From an uncultured Bacteroidales bacterium (GTDB taxonomy: Bacteria; Bacteroidota; Bacteroidia; Bacteroidales; Lentimicrobiaceae), in contig CALCQV010000103.1 of NCBI GenBank assembly GCA_937894795.1, positions 1 through 46,131 on the forward strand: a stretch of 46,131 nucleotides of DNA, read 5' to 3'. A model generated the notes under the pieces. The model did no database searches and was not told the DNA's origin. It saw nothing but the letters and a program-made list of their open reading frames with translations. The translations under genes were made by a program, and so were the position numbers. Below, piece after piece: positions 1 to 7,007 of the stretch; the stretch's first letter is position 1, and the number at the start of each line of letters is the position of its first letter.

Positions 1-14
1 TAATCACACCTTAA

Positions 15-425
15 AATTATAAATTTGCTGGTAAACAGTTAGCTGACGATTTACACTGGCAATTTCTTGATACTGAAATTTTACATGTTCTTCTGGTCCT
101 CCGGATGGATATTTTAAAATGCCCAATCACCATCAATGACTATCATAAAGGTGGCCAGATTACACAAAGAGGTTTAAGGTGTAATATTTGCCAGCTGGTA
201 AAAGAAAAGACTGCAAAAAATCAGATTTATCTAACAGCTCACGCAAACGGTGCAGGCCTCGATATTATTCCTTCAGGGATGACAGCCGAGCAAGGAAGAA
301 AAAAAATTGAAAGCCTGAAGGCCTTATTACCATATCCCGTAAGATTAGAAAAAGATGTAACGTGGATTCACATCGATATTTATGACTATTGCAATAATAA
401 CCAGGTTAATTATTTTGAATCATGA
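15..425 (+). CDS. M15-family peptidase (probable phage endolysin), 5' end unresolved
   Basis: The reading frame is open from base 15. The first ATG is at 105, but codons before it still read like the family (a WQFLD segment followed by a helix), so the N-terminus is either lost by a frameshift near bases 11-20 or lies outside the window. Counted from the ATG, the zinc ligands of M15 peptidases are visible: His46 and Asp53 in an HANGAGLDI motif, and His89 in WIHID. PITINDYHKGG followed by QRGLR matches the substrate-groove segment of phage-type M15 D-Ala-D-Ala carboxypeptidase-like enzymes. These cleave peptidoglycan cross-links or stem peptides. The stop codon overlaps the next gene's ATG by four bases, so the two are translationally coupled. 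With the lipoprotein that follows, this looks like a lysis cassette. Function is inferred from motifs; whether the gene is intact is uncertain. Confidence 0.68.
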   Translation, partial: NYKFAGKQLADDLHWQFLDTEILHVLLVLRMDILKCPITINDYHKGGQITQRGLRCNICQLVKEKTAKNQIYLTAHANGAGLDIIPSGMTAEQGRKKIESLKALLPYPVRLEKDVTWIHIDIYDYCNNNQVNYFES

Positions 426-1012
426 AAAGAATATTTTTACTCAGTAGTATTTTATTCGTCCTGTCATCTTGTATGACAACACGTCTCGAGAGGCAGCAAC
501 AAAGAAAAAAAGCTAAATGTGAGAGGCTTGGTTGTTACCAGTCGAACTCTGACAGTATGATGATTATACGGGAGACTGTCACCATCAGGGAGGACACGAC
601 CATCTATATTCATGTTCCAGGGAAAGTTGTTCATGATACATTAATCCAGGTCACACAGGATCCTGTCACTGGATTAATTAATTCCAAGAAATCAGTTCTC
701 AATGTTCCATTTGCAACCTCATATGCCTGGGTTGAAAATGGAAAACTTAAGCATGAACATGTTCAGAAGGATACACTGATAAACGAAGTTATTAGGGGGG
801 CTAAAGTGCTGATAAAAGAAAATGAGGTTCTGAAGGAAAAATTAACCAAAGTAGTCCCTCCGGAAAGAATCAATTATGTCACCGGCTGGCAATGGTTTCA
901 GATTGGACTTGGTAAATGCGCAATGCTTTCGATTCTTCTGACTTTGCTTTATTATTTTCTCAAAAGTAAAGGTCGATTAATCCTGAAATGGCTCGGAAAG
1001 CTACGTACATAA
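422..1012 (+). CDS. Lipoprotein with C-terminal membrane segment; candidate unimolecular spanin
   Basis: This 196-residue protein begins with a lipoprotein signal (Lys2-Arg3, hydrophobic core, lipobox LSSC with Cys17). A polar periplasmic stretch follows, with a short heptad-like helix around residues 130-142. The protein ends with a single hydrophobic helix at about 166-180 and a basic tail rich in Lys and Arg. A lipid anchor at one end and a transmembrane helix with a cytoplasmic positive tail at the other is the layout of unimolecular spanins, which link outer and inner membranes and fuse them in the last step of phage lysis. It overlaps the upstream M15 peptidase by ATGA, as expected of a lysis module. 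I recognise no sequence family, so the spanin role rests on architecture and position only. An ordinary envelope lipoprotein remains possible. Confidence 0.65.
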   Translation: MKRIFLLSSILFVLSSCMTTRLERQQQRKKAKCERLGCYQSNSDSMMIIRETVTIREDTTIYIHVPGKVVHDTLIQVTQDPVTGLINSKKSVLNVPFATSYAWVENGKLKHEHVQKDTLINEVIRGAKVLIKENEVLKEKLTKVVPPERINYVTGWQWFQIGLGKCAMLSILLTLLYYFLKSKGRLILKWLGKLRT

Positions 1013-1357
1013 TAAAATATTAACAACTATAACCAAAAATGAACCCAGAACAAATTTCCATCCTTAGGATTTGGTTAAATCTTGAAATATCCTTGATTTC
1101 CTCCAGATGAATACATTAGATATTCACCTTAAGTACAACACCCGTCTATAATGCCTACCTTGTTTCTTCATAAATAAATAACAACCCGGAATAAGGAATT
1201 ATTAAATTAATCGATCCTAGAAGGATGGACCTTAAATTAAATCAGAAAAGGCTTCATTCAATGTCTGAATGAAGCCTTTAATTTTAGTGGAGTTTAATAC
1301 CAAGGAAGATAATTAATTAGAGTAGAATGTCTATTCTTTTCTTAGCAGTATATTGTT
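1013..1357. other. Gene-free stretch between lysis genes and cargo operon
   Basis: This roughly 345-base AT-rich stretch separates plus-strand and minus-strand genes. The only element I can support is the terminator hairpin at 1247-1285. A 23-codon frame beginning with the ATG at 1039 is present but has no features that would support it. Confidence 0.6.
1247..1285 (+). terminator. Intrinsic terminator of the lysis genes
   Basis: A perfect 14-bp inverted repeat (1247-1260 with 1266-1279) has a 5-base loop. It is followed on the plus strand by an AATTTT run and preceded by AAAA, so it can act in both directions between the convergent transcription units. Confidence 0.85.
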
Positions 1358-1516
1358 TTATATGTGTCTATATTTATGGATTAATAATATAAGAAGCATT
1401 ATAATTGAAAAAATCACCATTGTTATAACATAGCTTCTGCCAATAATCACGTAAACACATATTACTCCTATTAGATATATTAGGATACTTAATAAAATCC
1501 TTACCCAAAGTTTCAT
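1358..1516 (-). CDS. Small two-helix membrane protein (52 aa)
   Basis: A 52-codon frame starts with an ATG four bases after the stop of the upstream lipoprotein gene, on the same strand. The product is almost entirely hydrophobic. A helix at about residues 6-25 (rich in Ile, Leu, Val) and a second at about 30-46 are separated by a short GRSY turn, and the protein ends in a basic HKYRH tail. The tight spacing implies it is co-transcribed and co-translated with the lipoprotein from the promoter at 2505-2535. No family is recognised. By analogy with bacteriocin and effector loci, a tiny membrane protein paired with a glycine-zipper lipoprotein could be its immunity partner, but that is inference. 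A remnant of a larger gene is less likely because both ends fit the operon well. Confidence 0.6.
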   Translation of the reverse strand: MKLWVRILLSILIYLIGVICVYVIIGRSYVITMVIFSIIMLLILLIHKYRHI

Positions 1517-1520
1517 GTTC

Positions 1521-2330
1521 TTACCATTCTGCAATTATGGTAGCAGCACTTGCACCAGCTGCACCAGCTAATACACTTGCTCCTAAAGCACCCCATCCAA
1601 ATGGTGGAATTAGTAAAGCATATACTCCATAAGTTACTTCTGCGCCTACACCTCCTGCTATGTCATTCCGGCCGACGCCTCCCCAATTAACTCTGGATGA
1701 ATTTTCCAGAAGAAGACGCCATTTATCCATATTATTTTCCCAGTAATCAAATGAAGCACTTCCAATTGAAATAGCAGCTAACACAATATACTTATCATTA
1801 CCACTACATTCATTTTCAGCCCTAGTTCCTATATATTGCCATGCTGATAATGTATTACTTAAACTTGTGGGATCAATTGCATCATTGAGGTCATCTAATA
1901 ATTCAATTTGCTTTGCGCTAAGATGAGTTGCTTGACTTTGGGTATAGAAGCTTTCGGCTGTTTGAGAACCATCGAAATTGAGTTGGTGATATATATCTAA
2001 TGCTAAGGCAGAATTAGTAACAACGTCTGGCACTTCATTATTTTGAATGAATTCGGTGAGGCTGGCATCTACAAAACTTAGAATAGCTGACTTGTCCGTA
2101 AAGTCTAAAATCTTTTTGTCTTTAGCATTTTGTAGTTCGGTATAAATGTAATCCAATGCCTTATTATGCTGTTCTGCGGCCATTGCAATAGCTGAATATC
2201 CATCTTGGATCGATTTTAGTTTGCCATTATTGTCATTTATCTCATTTTTTTCTTCTTTAGAACAAGAGATCAAGAGTAGTGAAGCGATGATTGCAAAAAT
2301 AGCTAAAAATGAAATAGTTGTTTTATTCAT
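1521..2330 (-). CDS. Lipoprotein with glycine-rich hydrophobic C-terminus
   Basis: The protein has 269 residues with a lipoprotein signal (lipobox LISC, Cys23) and a Lys/Glu/Asn-rich linker. A mostly helical middle region contains an EQHNKALDYI segment and conserved-looking Trp/Tyr positions (SFDYWENN, DKWR). The last 50 residues or so (218-269) are rich in Gly and Ala with alternating small residues, like the glycine zippers that insert into membranes in pore-forming bacteriocins. Lipoproteins of this layout are, from memory, common in Bacteroidota and unnamed. It is transcribed from a consensus promoter at 2505-2535 with a leader of about 170 bases and is followed directly by a 52-residue membrane protein. 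Its place between lysis genes and integrase marks it as element cargo (a moron). Toxin or exclusion roles are plausible but unproven. Confidence 0.7.
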   Translation of the reverse strand: MNKTTISFLAIFAIIASLLLISCSKEEKNEINDNNGKLKSIQDGYSAIAMAAEQHNKALDYIYTELQNAKDKKILDFTDKSAILSFVDASLTEFIQNNEVPDVVTNSALALDIYHQLNFDGSQTAESFYTQSQATHLSAKQIELLDDLNDAIDPTSLSNTLSAWQYIGTRAENECSGNDKYIVLAAISIGSASFDYWENNMDKWRLLLENSSRVNWGGVGRNDIAGGVGAEVTYGVYALLIPPFGWGALGASVLAGAAGASAATIIAEW

Positions 2331-2504
2331 TGCTTGTAAAAATTTTAAGGTTGTTAGAGTTTAAATTATTCTTACTCTTTTGATTTTCAGAAGCCTCAGT
2401 TATCTTTTATTTTAGTTCGCGATTAACTTGCACATACTCGAATTGGGGATTAACCAAATGGAATCGTTTATATGTTTTTAAATGCATAATAAAGTATTAA
2501 CAAA

Positions 2505-2535
2505 CAAAGTTAGAAGTTATTGTCTATTATTCAAA
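2505..2535 (-). promoter_or_regulatory. Bacteroidota-type promoter for the lipoprotein/membrane-protein unit
   Basis: On the minus strand TTTG (2532-2535), a 19-base spacer and TAACTTTG (2505-2512) match the Bacteroidota sigma-ABfr consensus TTTG-N19-21-TAnnTTTG exactly. The -33 box lies within the last codons of the recombinase gene, so the cargo has its own promoter independent of the integrase. Confidence 0.8.
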
Positions 2536-3737
2536 AAAAACTGCAAAAACTCAGGTTTAAGATTCATTATTTTTTCTGAACGCTCACCAAAATGTCTCCT
2601 TACATAGTGAATTGTTGAATCAAATCTTGTATGTCCAAGTTGATTCATTAATTCCGCCAAAGTAGCTCCTGATTCCAATATCTTACCTGCCCCAGTATGT
2701 TTGAAGGAGTAAAACTTGTATGTCTCCGGAAGCCCCAGTAGTATCCTATATCTCCTGAAATGATTACTAAAGTGGTTCTTTCCTAAGGAAACCGGACCAG
2801 GCTGACCTTTTTTCTCAAATACAAAGTAATGCCCTGGGTAATCTGATAAATGGAAGGCTTCACATAATTCCTTAAGAGCATTAGGCATAGTGATCCTTCT
2901 CGAGATACTTTTTTTTGCTGAAACATCATTTATGTATACTGTCTGACGTTGCATATCGACATCCTGAATCTTGAGTAACCTGAGTTCCTGACCCGGTCTG
3001 CACAAAAGAAAAAACTGGAACATGCTCGCAAGGAATAATTGAGGATCTTCTTTTGAAACGTATTCTAGATATTGCTTAATGTGATTGTCAAAGAAAGGCC
3101 TGGCAGCTTTATCCTTTATTTTACTCGCTTTTGGTAGATTTTCAAAAGGAAGGACCTTAATCAGTTTCTTTGATAGAAAGAATTGAAAAATCGAAGTTAG
3201 AATCTGACGGTATTTTTTTATTGTTGCCCTGTCAAGTTGCTTAACCTGTATCAGATAAGTAAAGTAACTAACGATAATCTCATTATCTATTTCTGAGATA
3301 AGCTTTTCAATGTGCCCGTTTTTCTCTAGCCACAAACAAAAAAGCCTGGCTTTTGAGGTATAGTCCTGAAAGGTTTTAGGAGCAACATCACTCTTTTTAA
3401 AGCTGAGAAATTCTGAGAGATATCGCCTCAAATGGTTATTGTCTTTTTTCTCATTTCCAAAGGCAGTAGTAACATTTGCATATTCAATCTGATCCCGATA
3501 AACAACTGCCTCATCATTCCATGGGCGCCATCCTGCTTCAAGCTTTTTTGCGTAAAATGATATCAATTTATTAGCCTGCTCTTCTAGTAGTTCGCTTGAA
3601 AGCTTTGATAAGCCTTTATAAATTCGAAAACGCTCTACCTTATTTTTAGCTGGATAGAAGCATCTGAATTCTACAAAAGGCTTACCTGAAGAAGATCTGA
3701 TCAGGCCGGGCATCGTGTAATCAATTTTGAGTCTCAT
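2517..3737 (-). CDS. Tyrosine recombinase (site-specific integrase)
   Basis: The product is a 406-residue phage-type integrase with an N-terminal arm-type domain, a SAM-like core-binding domain (about residues 115-200) and a C-terminal catalytic domain. Box I Arg is in LCRPGQELR. The usual HxLRH of box II reads YSFKHTG, so the first His is Tyr and the Arg is Lys, a variant I associate with Bacteroidota phage-type integrases. GHTRFDS carries the third His, and the nucleophile is the Tyr of HYVRRHFG. The frame can be extended to a TTG at 3785, but I start at the ATG at 3737, where the family-like sequence RLKIDYTMPG begins. The gene begins about 115 bases from the 3' end of tmRNA, a classic attachment site, and reads into the element. 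It should excise and integrate the element to its left. Confidence 0.92.
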   Translation of the reverse strand: MRLKIDYTMPGLIRSSSGKPFVEFRCFYPAKNKVERFRIYKGLSKLSSELLEEQANKLISFYAKKLEAGWRPWNDEAVVYRDQIEYANVTTAFGNEKKDNNHLRRYLSEFLSFKKSDVAPKTFQDYTSKARLFCLWLEKNGHIEKLISEIDNEIIVSYFTYLIQVKQLDRATIKKYRQILTSIFQFFLSKKLIKVLPFENLPKASKIKDKAARPFFDNHIKQYLEYVSKEDPQLFLASMFQFFLLCRPGQELRLLKIQDVDMQRQTVYINDVSAKKSISRRITMPNALKELCEAFHLSDYPGHYFVFEKKGQPGPVSLGKNHFSNHFRRYRILLGLPETYKFYSFKHTGAGKILESGATLAELMNQLGHTRFDSTIHYVRRHFGERSEKIMNLKPEFLQFFLNNRQ

Positions 3738-3775
3738 TTTGCTTTTGTTTTTTTGCGTCCCCACGCCTAAAAAAC

Positions 3776-3796
3776 TTCCAGACAAAAACAGACAAA
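3776..3796. repeat. Short direct repeat beside the attachment site
   Basis: The motif CAGACAAAA is repeated head to tail (about 3779-3796) between the integrase start and the tmRNA 3' end. It may be an arm-type integrase or excisionase binding site. It is too short to be sure. Confidence 0.3.
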
Positions 3797-3854
3797 ATCA
3801 ACCAACTTTTTACTTTCTCAAACACCTTGAAAACTAGAGTTTTTAAGGACTTTG

Positions 3855-3890
3855 TGGAGCTGGCGGGAGTCGAACCCGCGTCCAAACAAG
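3855..3890. other. Probable attachment site in the tmRNA 3' end
   Basis: The tRNA-like 3' end of ssrA (T-arm plus acceptor stem, minus strand) lies immediately beside the integrase gene. Tyrosine recombinases of phages and islands often cross over in exactly this segment and restore the gene. The partner copy (the other att end) was looked for in bases 1-3800 and not found, so it should lie to the left of the window. The exact crossover bases cannot be fixed from one end. Confidence 0.55.
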
Positions 3891-4094
3891 CAGCAATAGT
3901 GCTTTCTACATGTTTAGCTTTCTATTGGTTTTCGAATAACCGTTGGGAAAAAGCGGCCCTACGGTTACCTTATCTCTTTGAATTTTCATACAGGCATCAG
4001 AGCGCTACCCATCTTATCGCGACATTTGTGATGCTCTTACCGGAACGCAGTCACGCGAAGCTTCCCGGAGAGCAGAAAGCGGCTTAATCCTTGA

Positions 4095-4127
4095 TTAAGC
4101 GGCTAACGCGTAATTGTAATCGTTGCC
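4095..4127 (-). other. tmRNA tag-peptide reading frame
   Basis: Codons GGC AAC GAT TAC AAT TAC GCG TTA GCC GCT TAA encode the tag GNDYNYALAA. The ALAA end is the universal ClpXP recognition end. The TAA lies in a hairpin (TTAATC repeated inversely), as in other tmRNAs. Confidence 0.85.
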
Positions 4128-4242
4128 AGTTATTGGCTGTGTGAATTGGGATTTACGGGTCACTCTCACAACACCCGACATGCTTACATTACCACTCCCT
4201 TGCTGTCAAAACCGGTCAGCCCCGTAGTATTGTATTTCACTG

Positions 4243-4250
4243 CAAAGATA
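4243..4250 (-). promoter_or_regulatory. -7 element of the tmRNA promoter
   Basis: TATCTTTG on the minus strand fits TAnnTTTG and sits 20 bases before the mature tmRNA 5' end, leaving a short 5' extension for RNase P to remove. No clear -33 TTTG is seen at the standard spacing. Confidence 0.6.
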
Positions 4251-4288
4251 CAAAAAATATGCCATGTTGGAACCCCGAATTGCCTGCA

Positions 4289-5437
4289 TCAGCTGTACTT
4301 TACAACGTCATCGGCAGTGATGACATTGTCACAGAGTATAGCAAGGCGTTCAACCACGTTGCGCAGTTCACGTATGTTGCCTGTCCATTTCTTCTTTTGA
4401 AGTTGTTCAAATGCCTGATCCTCAAAGGTCATTGTTGGCTTGCCGTTTGCTTCACATATTTCCGTTATAAAGTGTTTGGCAAGCAAAGGGATATCATCAG
4501 GACGTTCATTGAGGGTGGGCACATGTATTACAATCACACTGAGGCGATGATACAGGTCCTCACGGAAGTTCTTGTTTTCAATCTCTGCCTTAAGGTCTTT
4601 ATTGGTTGCAGCAATTACACGCACATCAACGGGGATGTCCTTTTCACCACCAACGCGCATTATTTTATTCTCCTGTAAGGCTCTCAGTACTTTTGCCTGG
4701 GCTGCCAAGCTCATATCACCAATCTCATCAAGGAACAAGGTGCCGCCAGAAGCTTGTTCAAAATCACCTTTTCGTTGTTTGATAGCTGAAGTAAAGGAGC
4801 CTTTCTCATGACCAAAGAGCACGCTTTCAATAAGTTCGCCCGGAATGGCGGCGCAATTGACCTCAACAAACGGTCCGGAAGCTCTATTACTCAACTCATG
4901 AAGCCAGCGGGCAACCAATTCCTTACCGGTGCCGTTACTTCCTGTAATAAGCACTCTGGCATCTGTAGGAGCAACCCTTTCTATCATGTTGCGTATCTGC
5001 TGCATGGGAGCTGATTCGCCAATCATCTCGTATGTTTTGCTGACTTTGCGTTTTAGTACCCTTGTTTCTTTTACCAGACTTGATTTCTCCATGGCATTCC
5101 TGATGGTAATAAGCAACCTGTTCAGGTCAAGAGGTTTGGAGATGTAATCATAGGCCCCACGTTTTATGGTTTCAACTGCTGTTTCAATATTGCCATGTCC
5201 CGAAATCATAACAACAGGGGTGTCATACAATGACAGCAGCTTATCAAGAACTTCCATGCCATCCATCTGCGGCATTTTTATATCGCACAGGATCACATCA
5301 TATTTCTCATCTGAGGCCAGTTGAAGGGCAGTAGGCCCATCGGGGGCCTCGTCTATCTGATAGCCTTCATACTCCAGTATTTCCCTCAGTGTGCTTCTAA
5401 TGCTCCGTTCATCATCAATTACCAGTATTCTTGCCAT
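4289..5437 (-). CDS. Sigma-54-type response regulator without a DNA-binding domain
   Basis: The 382-residue protein has an N-terminal receiver domain (phosphoacceptor Asp52 in LCDIKMPQMDG; switch Thr/Ser and Lys101 in SKPLD) followed by an NtrC-type AAA+ domain. Walker A is GSNGTGKE (166-173) and Walker B is GGTLFLDEIGD (231-241). The sigma-54 contact loop reads GSFTSA (213-218) in place of GAFTGA. The protein stops right after the AAA+ lid at the end of an ERLAILCDN segment. The Fis-type helix-turn-helix that completes NtrC proteins (usually near 450 residues) is absent. A stop codon with tmRNA promoter sequence directly behind it leaves no room for one. Regulators of this shorter length are, from memory, also found in other Bacteroidota. 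No partner histidine kinase is adjacent. Confidence 0.9.
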   Translation of the reverse strand: MARILVIDDERSIRSTLREILEYEGYQIDEAPDGPTALQLASDEKYDVILCDIKMPQMDGMEVLDKLLSLYDTPVVMISGHGNIETAVETIKRGAYDYISKPLDLNRLLITIRNAMEKSSLVKETRVLKRKVSKTYEMIGESAPMQQIRNMIERVAPTDARVLITGSNGTGKELVARWLHELSNRASGPFVEVNCAAIPGELIESVLFGHEKGSFTSAIKQRKGDFEQASGGTLFLDEIGDMSLAAQAKVLRALQENKIMRVGGEKDIPVDVRVIAATNKDLKAEIENKNFREDLYHRLSVIVIHVPTLNERPDDIPLLAKHFITEICEANGKPTMTFEDQAFEQLQKKKWTGNIRELRNVVERLAILCDNVITADDVVKYS

Positions 5438-5588
5438 ATTCTATTTGTTCTGATATTTATTCGGGTTGAATGTTGTTTTCTTATCGACAGTAATTTACGC
5501 TTTAAAATTACTCATTTCAATAATGGTAATCAGTCAACATCAGGAATGAATTTATCGCAGGGAAAAAAGTAGACTGCAATATGAGGTC

Positions 5589-7001
5589 TTAGGCTTTATA
5601 AAACAACCATTTCCACAATTCGCCATAGGTGACTTTCTTGCCATACATCAGTATGCCGGTTCTGTATATTCGTCCTGCCATCCATACGGCAACGATAAAG
5701 GAAACGGTAAGCAATGCCATTGATAGGGCGAGTTCCCAATAGGGTACACCAAAGGGTAATCTAACCATCATTATGATGGGTGAAGTAAATGGAATGATTG
5801 AAAACCAGAAGGCAATGGGCCCTTCGGGATTATTTATAACAAACTGTGCAACCACAATGGCAAGAATCAATGGTACGGTCACAGGCATCATAAACTGCTG
5901 TGTATCTGTTTCATTATCCACGGCAGCACCAATGGCAGCAAACATTGCACCATAAAGCAGATATCCGGCAAGGAAATAAAAGAGGAATGAGAATATCATC
6001 ACACCATAGTTGATTGTCCCCAATGCTTCAGTTACCATCGACATCATTCCCTGAGGCGCAGCTTCTTCTTCAGGCATTTGAATGTTTTCCATTCCGGCAG
6101 GTATTCTATTTCCCTGACTGAAAACCTCAGTTTCCTGTGTTTTTTTAAGGGTATCGGGCATGGAAGCCTGGAAAACGGTAACTATCAATAATGTAAGTAC
6201 AACCCATAAAAGGAATTGTGTCAAACCTACCAGTGCCACTCCAACAATTTTACCCATCATAAGCTGAAAAGGCTTGACGGATGAGACAATAACCTCAACA
6301 ATTCTGCTTGTCTTCTCTTCAATTACGCCGCGCATTACCTGTGACCCAAACAGGAAGATGAAGAAGTAGATGAGTATACCTGCAAACATGCCCACCCCCA
6401 TGCTGGCTTCCGCAAAGCTCTTTTGCTCTTTGCCTTCTTCCTTGATCTGTATGGATGTTATATTGATATCCGTTTTGATATTCTTGAAGATCTCTCCGCT
6501 CTTGATGCTTTCAGGTGTTAATGAATCACCGTGAATGTCAAGGGCTCCCGGATTATTCTTGCTTATTTCCTTATAGATTTCAGCACTTAGCTTTTGGTGT
6601 TCCACCTCTTTAGTCATCACGTTATTGATGTGACTCTTCAAATCAACGCTAACCTGTTTCTTACTGTAAATCACTGCAGATGAAGGAGTGGCTACATCAG
6701 GACGTGGAACATACAATAATGCATATCCTTCTTGTTCTGTAAGTGTCTTTTTTGCAGTTTCAAGATCCGTATAGATGTTCTGAAAAACATACCGGTCAGA
6801 GTTCTCAAATTTCTTAAGGAACCAGCCTGTTTCATCAAGAATCATAACTTTCTTTGTCTCATCCGACAATTGGGTCAATATGGCCGGTACAATAAATAGG
6901 GCTGCCATGAGTATAGGCCCCAGTATAGTCATGATGATAAATGACTTTTTCTGCACTCTCGACAGATATTCACGCTTTATAACGAGGAGTATTTTATCCA
7001 T
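5589..7001 (-). CDS. ABC transporter permease, NatB/ABC-2 type
   Basis: This 470-residue membrane protein has one helix near the N-terminus (residues 20-42), a large extracytoplasmic domain of about 130 residues, and five or six further helices from about residue 200 to the end. The conserved GVIEEKTSRIVEVIVSSVKP segment typical of NatB-like exporters follows the second helix. It starts six bases after the ATPase gene, so the two form an ABC-2 exporter (NatAB type). In other bacteria such pairs expel Na+ or small amphipathic compounds, but the substrate cannot be told here. It is the last gene of the grpE-dnaJ operon, a link with protein quality control that is positional only. Confidence 0.88.
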   Translation of the reverse strand: MDKILLVIKREYLSRVQKKSFIIMTILGPILMAALFIVPAILTQLSDETKKVMILDETGWFLKKFENSDRYVFQNIYTDLETAKKTLTEQEGYALLYVPRPDVATPSSAVIYSKKQVSVDLKSHINNVMTKEVEHQKLSAEIYKEISKNNPGALDIHGDSLTPESIKSGEIFKNIKTDINITSIQIKEEGKEQKSFAEASMGVGMFAGILIYFFIFLFGSQVMRGVIEEKTSRIVEVIVSSVKPFQLMMGKIVGVALVGLTQFLLWVVLTLLIVTVFQASMPDTLKKTQETEVFSQGNRIPAGMENIQMPEEEAAPQGMMSMVTEALGTINYGVMIFSFLFYFLAGYLLYGAMFAAIGAAVDNETDTQQFMMPVTVPLILAIVVAQFVINNPEGPIAFWFSIIPFTSPIIMMVRLPFGVPYWELALSMALLTVSFIVAVWMAGRIYRTGILMYGKKVTYGELWKWLFYKA

Positions 7002-7007
7002 GCTGTT

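Larger units (their letters stand above)
3855..4223 (-). ncRNA. ssrA: Transfer-messenger RNA (tmRNA)
   Basis: On the minus strand the RNA begins GGGGCUGACCGGUUUUGACAG (5' half of the acceptor stem and D-arm-like region) and ends with the T-arm segment GGGUUCGACUCCCGCCAGCUCC plus A. The 5' GGGGCUG pairs with the 3' CAGCUCC, including one G-U pair. The CCA tail is not encoded (the next bases are CAA). Length is about 369 nt. The resume frame at 4127-4095 encodes GNDYNYALAA and a stop, the proteolysis tag added to proteins on stalled ribosomes with the help of SmpB and EF-Tu. A TATCTTTG -7 element lies upstream at 4243-4250. The 3' end doubles as the probable integration site of the element to the left. 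Confidence 0.95.

Noticed and set aside
3738..3785. Longer integrase start at a TTG
   Set aside because: It would add a low-complexity Lys/Asn stretch, and family-like sequence begins at the ATG at 3737.
3827..4087. Open frame across the tmRNA 3' half
   Set aside because: It is read antisense through ssrA; the T-arm and tag sequences explain this stretch.
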